Assembly: GCA_902768825.1 (NCBI GenBank)
Contig: CACXMR010000017.1
Span: 1 to 34,873 of the forward strand
DNA length: 34,873 nucleotides
Origin: an uncultured Ruminococcus sp.
GTDB lineage: Bacteria > Bacillota > Clostridia > Oscillospirales > Acutalibacteraceae
Direction: 5' to 3'
This document shows positions 24,753 to 33,200 of this stretch, in pieces. The stretch's first letter is position 1; the number at the start of each line of letters is the position of its first letter. The notes under the pieces were generated by a model. That model was given only the letters and a program-made list of their open reading frames with translations. It was not told the origin of the DNA and did not search any database. The position numbers were made by a program, and so were the translations under genes.

Positions 24753-24784
24753 CCCGTGTCTGAAAAACAGACACGGGCTTTTTG
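24753..24784 (+). terminator. Rho-independent terminator after the TetR gene
   Basis: A perfect 10-bp stem, CCCGTGTCTG with CAGACACGGG, a 5-base A loop, then CTTTTTG. Confidence 0.9.
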
Positions 24785-24843
24785 TTGACCGTTTTCATTT
24801 TTCCTGTTTATGAATAAAATAGAGAATCAGAGGAGATGAGAAA

Positions 24844-25452
24844 ATGAAAATGCGTTCCACAGTTCCCATGCTTGTGGCAAAGGCAGGATATATCGTCATG
24901 TCGGCGGTGTTTTGCCTTGCAGGGCTGATGTTTATGATCTGGCCTGATATTTCCAAAGGGTCTCTGGGGTGCCTGCTGGGAGCTTATATGATCGTATTCG
25001 GAATAATAAAGATCATCGGATATTTTTCAAAGGATCTGTTCCGTCTTGCATTCCAGTATGATCTTGAATTTGGCATTATACTGATGGTTCTCGGAATGAT
25101 CATTTTTGCCAGGGCACCTGACGCAATAAACTACATTTTTATTGCAGCAGGCATTGCAATACTTGCGGACTCGCTGTTCAAAATACGGATTGCGCAGGAC
25201 GCAAAAAGCTTCGGGATACACTCATGGCGGGTGATTCTGATACTTGCCGCACTCACCTGTTTGCTTGGGTCGCTGCTCTCAATGTTTCCGTGGAAAAGCA
25301 CAAAGCTGCTGACAATCCTGACAGGTGCATCACTGTTTTCGGAAGGATTGCTTCATCTCTGCGTAGCGCTCAGTACGGTCAAGATCATCAAAAACCAATA
25401 TCCCGACATTATTGACACAGATTATTCAGAAACGGAGGCTGTTAACAAGTGA
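24844..25452 (+). CDS. DUF308-family (HdeD-like) membrane protein
   Basis: 202 residues with about six membrane helices in pairs (near 12-35, 38-58, 74-88, 93-110, 127-145 and 150-175) joined by short loops. This is the DUF308/HdeD arrangement (for example LGCLLGAYMIVFGIIKIIGYF and YIFIAAGIAILADSLFKI). The charged tail ends DTDYSETEAVNK. The molecular function of the family is not established; HdeD is linked to acid resistance. It is first in a tightly coupled trio: the stop TGA shares four bases with the GTG start of the exporter. GAGGAGATGAG supplies the ribosome binding site. A TTGACC at 24785-24790 could be a -35 box, but I see no good -10 at the right distance. Confidence 0.75.
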   Translation: MKMRSTVPMLVAKAGYIVMSAVFCLAGLMFMIWPDISKGSLGCLLGAYMIVFGIIKIIGYFSKDLFRLAFQYDLEFGIILMVLGMIIFARAPDAINYIFIAAGIAILADSLFKIRIAQDAKSFGIHSWRVILILAALTCLLGSLLSMFPWKSTKLLTILTGASLFSEGLLHLCVALSTVKIIKNQYPDIIDTDYSETEAVNK

Positions 25453-27557
25453 AGCTTTCAAGAGCGGTTGTAAAATACCGCATACCCATACTTATCATCA
25501 CTGTTGTGCTGATGATTCCGGCAGTGATAGGTTTTGTATTAACAAGAGTAAACTACGATATGCTGGATTACCTGCCTGAGAATATGGACACCGTAACCGG
25601 TCAGAAGGAGCTGATGAACGAATTCGGAAAGGGTGCATTCTCCTTTCTCATCGTTGAAGACATGCCGGCAAAGGATGTGTCCGAACTCAAGTCAAAGATC
25701 GAAAAGGTAGATCATGTTGAGACTGTTATCTGGTATGACAGCATTGCCGACATTTCCGTGCCGATGGAAATGCTGCCCGAAAAGGTCTATAAGGCATTCA
25801 ATACGGATCATTCCACAATGATGGCAATCTTTTTTGACAGTGCCACCTCGGCGGACATAACCATGGATGCCATCAGGGAGATACGTTCCATTGCAGGAGA
25901 GCAATGCTTTGTCTCGGGAATGTCCGCACTGGTCACCGACCTTAAAGACCTCTGCGAAAAGGAAGAGCCAATCTATGTTGCAATAGCGGTATTGCTTGCC
26001 ACCGCCGCAATGCTGCTGTTTCTTGACTCATGGATTGCACCGTTTATTTTTCTTCTCTCCATAGGAATGATGATACTTCTCAATCTGGGTTCAAACTTTT
26101 TCCTCGGAGAGATATCATATATCACAAAGGCGCTTTCGGCAGTGCTGCAGCTTGCCGTTACAATGGATTATTCTATTTTCCTATGGCACAGCTATAACGA
26201 GCAGCTCAAGCTCCATGAGGATCATAAGGAAGCTATGGCAGTCGCCGTCCATAACACCTTTACAAGCGTCCTCGGCAGCTCCATAACGACCATTGCGGGA
26301 TTCATAGCACTGTGCTTCATGACCTTCACAATGGGACGTGATCTCGGCATTGTCATGGCTAAGGGAGTCCTGCTGGGCGTTATCGGCTGTGTTACGGTGC
26401 TCCCTGCACTGATACTTCTGTTTGACAAGCCCCTGCAAAAGGCAAAGCACAGAGCACTGATCCCCGACATGAGCAGATTTTCAAAGGGGGTCACAAAGGT
26501 CTTCCCCATATTTCTCGTGATCTTCATGTTGATTGCCGCACCTGCATACTACGGCTACAGCCGGACAAACAACGAGGTGTATTATGATCTGGGAAAATGT
26601 CTGCCGGATGACATCGGATATGTTATCGCCAACAGCAAGCTTCAGGAGGATTTTGACGTTGCGTCAACCCACATGCTTCTGGTGGATTCAAGTCTTTCAC
26701 CAAAGACTATCCGGGATATGACAAAGGAAATGGAAGAGGTTGACGGAGTAAAATACGTCCTCGGACTGGAATCCGTTGTCGGCTCCCGTGTTCCGGAGGA
26801 TATCTTGCCCGAATCCGTCAGATCAGTCCTGAAAAGCGATAAATGGGAGCTGATCCTGATCAGTTCCACATACAGGGTGACAAGCGATGAGGTCAACAAG
26901 CAGGTGGGTGAGCTGAATACCATCCTGAAAAAGTATGACAATAAGGGTCTGCTGATCGGAGAGGCACCCTGTATGAAGGATATGATCGAAACAACGGATC
27001 ACGACTTCAGAGTAGTCACGCTGATTTCTATACTGGCGATATTTATCATCATTGCGTTTGTAGAAAAAAGCATCTCTCTGCCCTTCATACTGATAGCCGT
27101 GATCGAAATGGCAATATTCATCAATCTCGGTCTGCCCCACTATTTTGGACAGAACCTTCCGTTTATTGCACCTATCTGCATCAGCACCATACAGCTTGGA
27201 GCTACGGTGGACTATGCGATACTGATGACGACACGGTACAAAAAGGAGCGTATTGGCGGCGCAGACAAACGCACCTCTATCATCACCGCACTTTCAACAT
27301 CTATTCCATCTATAATCGTATCCGGTATGGGACTGTTTGCGGCGACGTTTGGTGTGGCTCTTTATTCAAAGCTGGATATCGTCAGCTCCATGTGTATGCT
27401 TCTTGCAAGAGGCGCAGTTATCAGTATGATAATGGTCATTCTGGTACTGCCTGCACTGTTTATGCTTTGTGATAAGCTGATATGCAAAACAACATTTGAC
27501 ATGATTCATATTAATACGAAAAAAACCAAAGCGGAGGTAATTCCCGATGAAAAATAA
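25449..27557 (+). CDS. MMPL/RND-family exporter
   Basis: 702 residues with two homologous halves, each one membrane helix, an outer domain of ~130-150 residues and five more helices. The helix-4 motif is present in both: TMDYSIFL (D240) and TVDYAILM (D588). Each is followed by a basic loop (SYNEQLKLH, TRYKKER). These Asp-Tyr pairs are the proton-relay signature of MMPL transporters. The length equals the single-chain bacterial YdfJ-like group. It would move lipids, surfactants or drugs outward using the proton gradient. It starts with GTG overlapping the DUF308 stop by 4 bases, and its end overlaps the next gene by 11 bases. All three products are therefore probably made in step. The substrate is not indicated by the sequence. 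Confidence 0.88.
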   Translation: MKLSRAVVKYRIPILIITVVLMIPAVIGFVLTRVNYDMLDYLPENMDTVTGQKELMNEFGKGAFSFLIVEDMPAKDVSELKSKIEKVDHVETVIWYDSIADISVPMEMLPEKVYKAFNTDHSTMMAIFFDSATSADITMDAIREIRSIAGEQCFVSGMSALVTDLKDLCEKEEPIYVAIAVLLATAAMLLFLDSWIAPFIFLLSIGMMILLNLGSNFFLGEISYITKALSAVLQLAVTMDYSIFLWHSYNEQLKLHEDHKEAMAVAVHNTFTSVLGSSITTIAGFIALCFMTFTMGRDLGIVMAKGVLLGVIGCVTVLPALILLFDKPLQKAKHRALIPDMSRFSKGVTKVFPIFLVIFMLIAAPAYYGYSRTNNEVYYDLGKCLPDDIGYVIANSKLQEDFDVASTHMLLVDSSLSPKTIRDMTKEMEEVDGVKYVLGLESVVGSRVPEDILPESVRSVLKSDKWELILISSTYRVTSDEVNKQVGELNTILKKYDNKGLLIGEAPCMKDMIETTDHDFRVVTLISILAIFIIIAFVEKSISLPFILIAVIEMAIFINLGLPHYFGQNLPFIAPICISTIQLGATVDYAILMTTRYKKERIGGADKRTSIITALSTSIPSIIVSGMGLFAATFGVALYSKLDIVSSMCMLLARGAVISMIMVILVLPALFMLCDKLICKTTFDMIHINTKKTKAEVIPDEK

Positions 27558-30042
27558 CATTATAAAGGTTCTTGCCCTCAGTCTGTGCGCACTGTTAACA
27601 GCAGGCGCAGTAAGCGGTGCGGTGCTTGCAATGGGCGATAACGAAAATAAAGAAAATAAACAAGAACAGCCTGCTGTTTCAGCCGCTTCGGACAACAAAG
27701 AAAAAGACAAAGAGGTATCAAAGGATGAGACGGTTTACGTTATCGCAGGTGCGGACGGTTCGGTAAAAAAGATCATCGTCAGCGACTGGATAAAAAACTC
27801 TCTCGGTGAAAAAACCATTGGCGACAGCACTTCACTTACCGATGTGGTAAATGTCAAGGGCAACGAAGCCTTTACCGAAAACGGCAGCGGCAGCCGTGTA
27901 TGGGATGCAGAAGGCAACGATATTTATTATCAGGGAAATATCGACAAGGAGCTTCCCGTTGCTATGAAGGTGAGCTATACACTTGGCGGAAAGAGCGTTT
28001 CACCCGATGAGCTCAAGGGTAAGAGCGGAAGGGTAACTATCCGCTATGACTATGAAAACAAGCAGTATGAAACGGTAAGAATAAACGGCAAGGACGAAAA
28101 AATATATGTTCCCTTTGCCATGCTCACCGGAATGATACTTGATAACGACACCTTCAGAAATGTCCAGGTATCAAACGGAAAGCTCATCAATGACGGTTCA
28201 CGCACCATAGTGGCAGGACTTGCATTTCCCGGACTTCAGGAGAATCTGGGCATAGACAAGGAAGTGTTCGAGATACCCGATTACATTGAAATCACTGCCG
28301 ATGCGGAGAATTTTTCTATGGGCATGACCGTGACCCTTGCCACTAATGAGCTTTTCAGTCAGCTCAGCCCTGATAGACTAAACGATCTCGGTGATATCAA
28401 CGGCTCCCTCGGAGAACTCTCCGACGGAATGAAGCAGCTTATCGACGGCTCCTCAAAGCTTTATGACGGGCTTTGCACTCTCCTTGATAAGTCGGGTGAG
28501 CTTGCAGATGGCATTGACAAGCTCGCTTCAGGCGCAAAGGCACTAAAAGACGGAGTTGCAGAGCTTGACGGCGGTGTGGAAAAGCTTCAGGACGGTGCAG
28601 AGAAGCTTTCTGACGGACTTGACACCCTCGCTTCAAACAATGACAAGCTTAACGGCGGAGCTAAACAGGTGTTTGAGTCCCTTCTTTCCACCGCAAAAAC
28701 ACAGCTTACAGAAGCAGGTCTCACTGTGCCGGATATGACGCCGGATAATTATGCAGCTGTCCTTGATCAAGTCATTGATTCCCTTGACGACGAAAAAGTC
28801 CACGCCCAGGCACTTAAAACCGTGACTGATGCGGTAGAAGCAAAACGCAGCTATATCACCGAGCAGGTCACGGCAGCCGTAAAATCACAGGTAGACGCAG
28901 GTGTAAAGGAAGCCGTATTGGCGGAGGTAGAAAAAAAGGTCACAGCAGCAGTCCGCACTCAGGTAGAAGCAAAGGTGACCGGGGCAGTCCGTGATGAGGT
29001 GGAAGCAAAGGTCACCGAAGCGGTAAAAGCAGAAGTTACCGCCAAGGTCACGGAAACCGTCAGAGCCAGTGTTTCCGAGAAGGTTATCATGGCAGCCACA
29101 GGTATGGACAAGGCTTCTTATGAGCAGGCTGTAAAAGCCGGACTTGTAGATGCGGCAACTCAGGGGACGATAAATGGGGCGATCAACGCTCAGATGGAGA
29201 CTGATGAGGTAAAGCAGGCCGTCACACAGAATGTTGAGGCACAGATGGGTTCGGATGCAGTAAAGTCAGCTATAGAAGCACAGACCGATGCGCAGATGCA
29301 GAACGATACGGCAAAGCAGGCTGTTTTGCAAAACACCGAAGCAAAGATGAGTTCCGATACGGTAAAGGCGCTTATCTCATCAAATACCGGCGAACAGATG
29401 GAGAGCAAAGAGGTCAAGGAGATCATCTCTCAAAAGACCACCGAAAAAATGAATGCCGATGATATCAAGGCTATCATCGCACAAAAGACTGAAGAACAGA
29501 TACAAAAAGCTATCACCGATGCTATGTCAGGTGAAGAGGTGCAGGCAAAACTTGCAGGCGCCTCAGAAGGAGCAAAAAAGATAATAGCTCTTAAATCATC
29601 TCTTGACAGCTACAACGACTTTTATCTCGGACTGCAAAGCTACACCGGCGGCGTTGCTCAGGCGGCAAACGGCACAAAGGAACTGAAAGCCGGCACGGAC
29701 AAGCTCAAAAGCGGCAGTTCGGCATTGTCAGACGGTGCAGGCAAGCTGTATGACGGCATCCTCACTCTGAAAAACGGCATCCCTGCTCTTAGGGACGGAG
29801 TCACTCAGCTTCGTGACGGTTCTCTGTCTCTTTCAGACGGCTTAAAGGAGTTTAATGAAAAAGGCGTACAGAGGATAATAGACGCTGTTGACGGAAATCT
29901 TTCAGGACTTGCCGAGCGTGTGAAGGCCACCATTGACGTATCGAAAAAATACCGCAATTTCTCCGGCATCTCCGACGGAATGGACGGACAGGTAAAATTC
30001 ATTTATCGTACCGATGGGATAGATAATACTATTATCCGATAA
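27547..30042 (+). CDS. Secreted YhgE-like protein with LxxG heptads and two helical repeat blocks
   Basis: 831 residues. A signal peptide (1-28) is followed by an acidic, Lys/Glu-rich linker and a beta-rich region (60-270). Two stretches of X-X-X-L-X-X-G heptads follow (~280-370 and ~710-775; DGxxKLxDG-type). These are the repeats seen in YhgE/Pip-like and MMPL-associated proteins. Between them lie six 12-residue repeats (441-512) and six 17-residue repeats (549-650), both predicted helical. Unlike YhgE there is no C-terminal membrane domain, so the chain is wholly outside or held by its signal. Its ribosome binding site GGAGG is inside the exporter gene. It probably acts as a periplasm-side or wall-spanning partner of the exporter. 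No further motif names a substrate. Confidence 0.75.
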   Translation: MKNNIIKVLALSLCALLTAGAVSGAVLAMGDNENKENKQEQPAVSAASDNKEKDKEVSKDETVYVIAGADGSVKKIIVSDWIKNSLGEKTIGDSTSLTDVVNVKGNEAFTENGSGSRVWDAEGNDIYYQGNIDKELPVAMKVSYTLGGKSVSPDELKGKSGRVTIRYDYENKQYETVRINGKDEKIYVPFAMLTGMILDNDTFRNVQVSNGKLINDGSRTIVAGLAFPGLQENLGIDKEVFEIPDYIEITADAENFSMGMTVTLATNELFSQLSPDRLNDLGDINGSLGELSDGMKQLIDGSSKLYDGLCTLLDKSGELADGIDKLASGAKALKDGVAELDGGVEKLQDGAEKLSDGLDTLASNNDKLNGGAKQVFESLLSTAKTQLTEAGLTVPDMTPDNYAAVLDQVIDSLDDEKVHAQALKTVTDAVEAKRSYITEQVTAAVKSQVDAGVKEAVLAEVEKKVTAAVRTQVEAKVTGAVRDEVEAKVTEAVKAEVTAKVTETVRASVSEKVIMAATGMDKASYEQAVKAGLVDAATQGTINGAINAQMETDEVKQAVTQNVEAQMGSDAVKSAIEAQTDAQMQNDTAKQAVLQNTEAKMSSDTVKALISSNTGEQMESKEVKEIISQKTTEKMNADDIKAIIAQKTEEQIQKAITDAMSGEEVQAKLAGASEGAKKIIALKSSLDSYNDFYLGLQSYTGGVAQAANGTKELKAGTDKLKSGSSALSDGAGKLYDGILTLKNGIPALRDGVTQLRDGSLSLSDGLKEFNEKGVQRIIDAVDGNLSGLAERVKATIDVSKKYRNFSGISDGMDGQVKFIYRTDGIDNTIIR
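28867..29082 (+). repeat. Six 36-bp units encoding 12-residue helical repeats
   Basis: The units follow V-T-x-A-V-K/R-x-E/Q-V-E/T-A-K. The unit length is constant over all six copies, and at DNA level they share gag/gtc/acg/gca codons with silent changes. They are followed after a 36-residue spacer by a second array of 17-residue units. Confidence 0.85.
29191..29496 (+). repeat. Six 51-bp units encoding 17-residue helical repeats
   Basis: The units start Q/K-M-x-x-D-x-V-K and end near T-E-A/E; QMETDEVKQAVTQNVEA is the first. All six are exactly 17 residues with no insertion. Confidence 0.85.
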
Positions 30043-30120
30043 AACGTATAAACAGCTTTCTCGGGCACAAAGCCGAAATAACGGCAATCGGGCCGCATCA
30101 AAGAATTGATACAAAATGCA

Positions 30121-30164
30121 AACACAGCGTTTCCTGACTATTTCACCTCAGGAAGCGCTGTGTT
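30121..30164. terminator. 17-bp inverted repeat between convergent genes
   Basis: AACACAGCG-TTTCCTGA pairs with TCAGGAAGCGCTGTGTT with one G-U pair on the plus strand. There is no T-run after it on the plus strand; on the minus strand TTTGCATTTTG follows. It may end the minus-strand transcript. Confidence 0.5.
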
Positions 30165-30209
30165 ATTACGGGATATATTTCTGATTAATTGCCTGATGCT
30201 TTTATGGAT

Positions 30210-30246
30210 TACCGCCCCATCCGAAAAGGACAGGGCGGTATTTTTG
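30210..30246 (+). terminator. Rho-independent terminator after the exporter operon
   Basis: TACCGCCC (30210-30217) pairs with GGGCGGTA (30233-30240), followed by TTTTTG. It ends one base before the stop codon of the convergent gene. Confidence 0.8.
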
Positions 30247-33200
30247 TCAGGTAGATGACCTCAGGAACACGATATCAAATGTAGCTTTAAAGCCATTATA
30301 ATTTGCGTTCAGCGTATAGACACCGTTTTCAAAAGCTGAAGCATCCGTTACGGTTATGGTATTGTCTGCATAGGAGAACTGTGCCGGAACAGCCTGATCG
30401 TCACCGGACGCCGCTCTGCCGCCAAATTCTCTTTTATCACCTGTTGCAGAATCATAAGTATAGGTGATATCGAAGTTGGTAAGAGCCGCTTTTTCTTCGG
30501 ATGTCATCGCCACTTCCGAACCGTCTGACATAATCTTGTAGATTTTGAGATTTTCAGCAGGAACAGTCATTGTGTCGGAAGCATTTGTATCTGCTCCCGT
30601 ACCTGTTGTGCCGACCTGATGATAATCTGCAATTCTGATACCCTTGACAGTCTTGTTTGCCCTGGTATTCTCATCAAGCGTATAGAAATTGTTGATTTCT
30701 TCATCTGCCTGACTGATTTTATCATAGTAGCCAACTTTGTCATAGTAGTGAACAATAGCTGTACGTTCGGCAGGAATTGTCACCGTCAGCTTTTCGGTTT
30801 CGGTGCGGTTATCGATGTAATCCTGTGCCTGGTCACTGATGTTATCCATCGTGTAGGTATTTTCAACGAATTCATAACGGGATACAGGCATTCTGGTGAT
30901 CTCATATTTTCCGGGTTCAAGACGGATGCGGCCCTGTTCGTCAATCTGGAACTGTCCGAGATATTCAAGCCCACCATTTTCCAATTCGTCAGTAGACTCC
31001 TGATACCAATCCTTATAGTTGTATGAAGGGTATGAATGACTTGTCAGACCTGCGGTCCATTTTCCTTCATCATCTACGGTAAGGGCTACAAGGATTTCCT
31101 TGCCGTTATGGTTTGTAATAACAGGTGTTTCACCGCTGTAATCGTAATAGCCTGTCTGCTTTATCTTGAAGATGAATGTGGGATCACCCCAGGCATCTCT
31201 TTTTTCATTGATATGCTCATACAGTTTGATATAAGCAGGTGCCATTTCATCCGAACAAGTAATATTCTTGATAACGGTATTCTGACCAACGGAGAAGTAG
31301 ACCCTCTTGTTTGAACCTGTATTGGAATCAATATTGGAGTAGCCGGACGGTGCCTGTACTTCTTCAAGACAGTAATCACCCCAGGGAAGATTATCCACTT
31401 TCAGCTTGCCGTTGGCGCCTGTGACGAGAGTGTTATACTCCGTAAGCACTGCCGAACTGCCGCTTCCGGTGGTTTCATAATCGCCGGAGGCTGTCATCTC
31501 CGCCAACAAATTGGCGTCAATCGGTTTATATTCATACTCATACTTGTTTTTCAGCTTGACAAGCGTGACAGCATCACCTAATGTACCGTTTTCCGCATCG
31601 GTAACACTGAAAAGTCTGAACTCTGCACCTGCCAATACTACACCGATATCCTTCGTGCCCACCTTCTCTTTTGCTGTCTTTTTCAGCACGATTTGCTGCG
31701 GCAGCGGCTCATCAATTACAGTAGTGATGAGTGAGGTTATCATTATCTTTTCCTTTTGAAGCTTGTAACCTGGGGGTGCCGAAGCTTCTTTCCAGTAGCA
31801 TTTATCTGTAGCTACCATCAGTCTGATCGTTGTTATTTTTGCATCGCCTTCCTGCTGCCATATGTCATCCGTCGTATGGTCAAGGTAACGCTGATCGACT
31901 TGTGTACCGTCTGCAGTCAGTTTGAGCCAGATGATTTTTTCCTGCTTACCGTCAGCACCGGTTACTACGGTTGCCAGTTTGGTGTCATAGATCTCGCTTG
32001 TTGGAATGTCCTCAGCATCATCAACGATCTTGTTGACAAGGTCAAGCAGGAAATGCTTCTCGTTGATATTTCCGGAAGCATCATCTTCTTCAATATAGGC
32101 TGCTGCACTGCCTGCACTTGGTACAAATCGGTATAAACCGTTGCCTGTGACAGCTTTCAGTTCGGACTGTCTCATATACTGATTTGTCGTGCCGGCCTTT
32201 GTGCCGTTGGTTATCTGGAAGTACATAGCATCCGCCGGAACGCTTATCCGATAGACCTCGCCTGCTCCTGCCGCACCTTCGCCATCGGCGTAGCTGACAG
32301 GTGTTGTGGAATTGCTCATCAGCTTATCGGGCTTATATCCGCTGTCGCCCCCGCCCACAATCGTCTTCTTATCATCTGCATAAAAGATAATGTGCATATC
32401 ATCAAGCATATCACGAGATGTTGTTCCGTCAAGCTTGTTGGTACCATTGCCGATGATGAAGATCTGCTTATTGGAACTATAATACTCTGTAGTTACAGCC
32501 TCCTTGACACCTGACGCTGTCGGATAGGCGGTAACATAATTTGATGAGCTTGCGGCACTGTCGTATGTACCATAATGCTGTGCGCCGGTATTGCCGGAAG
32601 CGTCCACACGGTAATTCATACCGCCGGCAATGTAAGAATAGGATGTTACGCCCTGATTTGTCGAGGCTTCCATAATATCTATCTTCTGGCTAATTTTGCG
32701 TGTACCGTCAGATGCAGAGCCGTTATTGAAGATAACATACGGATATTTACCGTCACTGACCTTTGGCAGTTGGAACATATAGACCTTATTGCCGTCATTG
32801 TCGGTATAGACAAGCGGTGCATTGTCGCCTGTGCTTGCCCTGATACCCGGCCATGGGGTATATTCTCCGTCCTCACCACCATAGTAGTAAGCGTAGACCG
32901 CATTACCGCTTGCGAAATGGTTGCCCACATCTGTCAGGAAGATATAATCATTGTCCGTTCTGGGATAGAGCGGGTCGGTGATGGTCTGCGTGGGAACAGT
33001 TTTTCCTGTGCGGAGGGTCTTGGCTGTTACATTTCCGTCATTTCCGACTGTAAAGGTTGTTCCTGCATGGTGGTAGCCGGTCAATTTAACATACGGTTCG
33101 GGATTATCACCCGGAACTGCATAAATTGTACCGTCAGCACTCCGGACTGTAACATTTTCATACAGCGGAACCGCATTTCCCTGTGTACCGCTTGCGCCGT

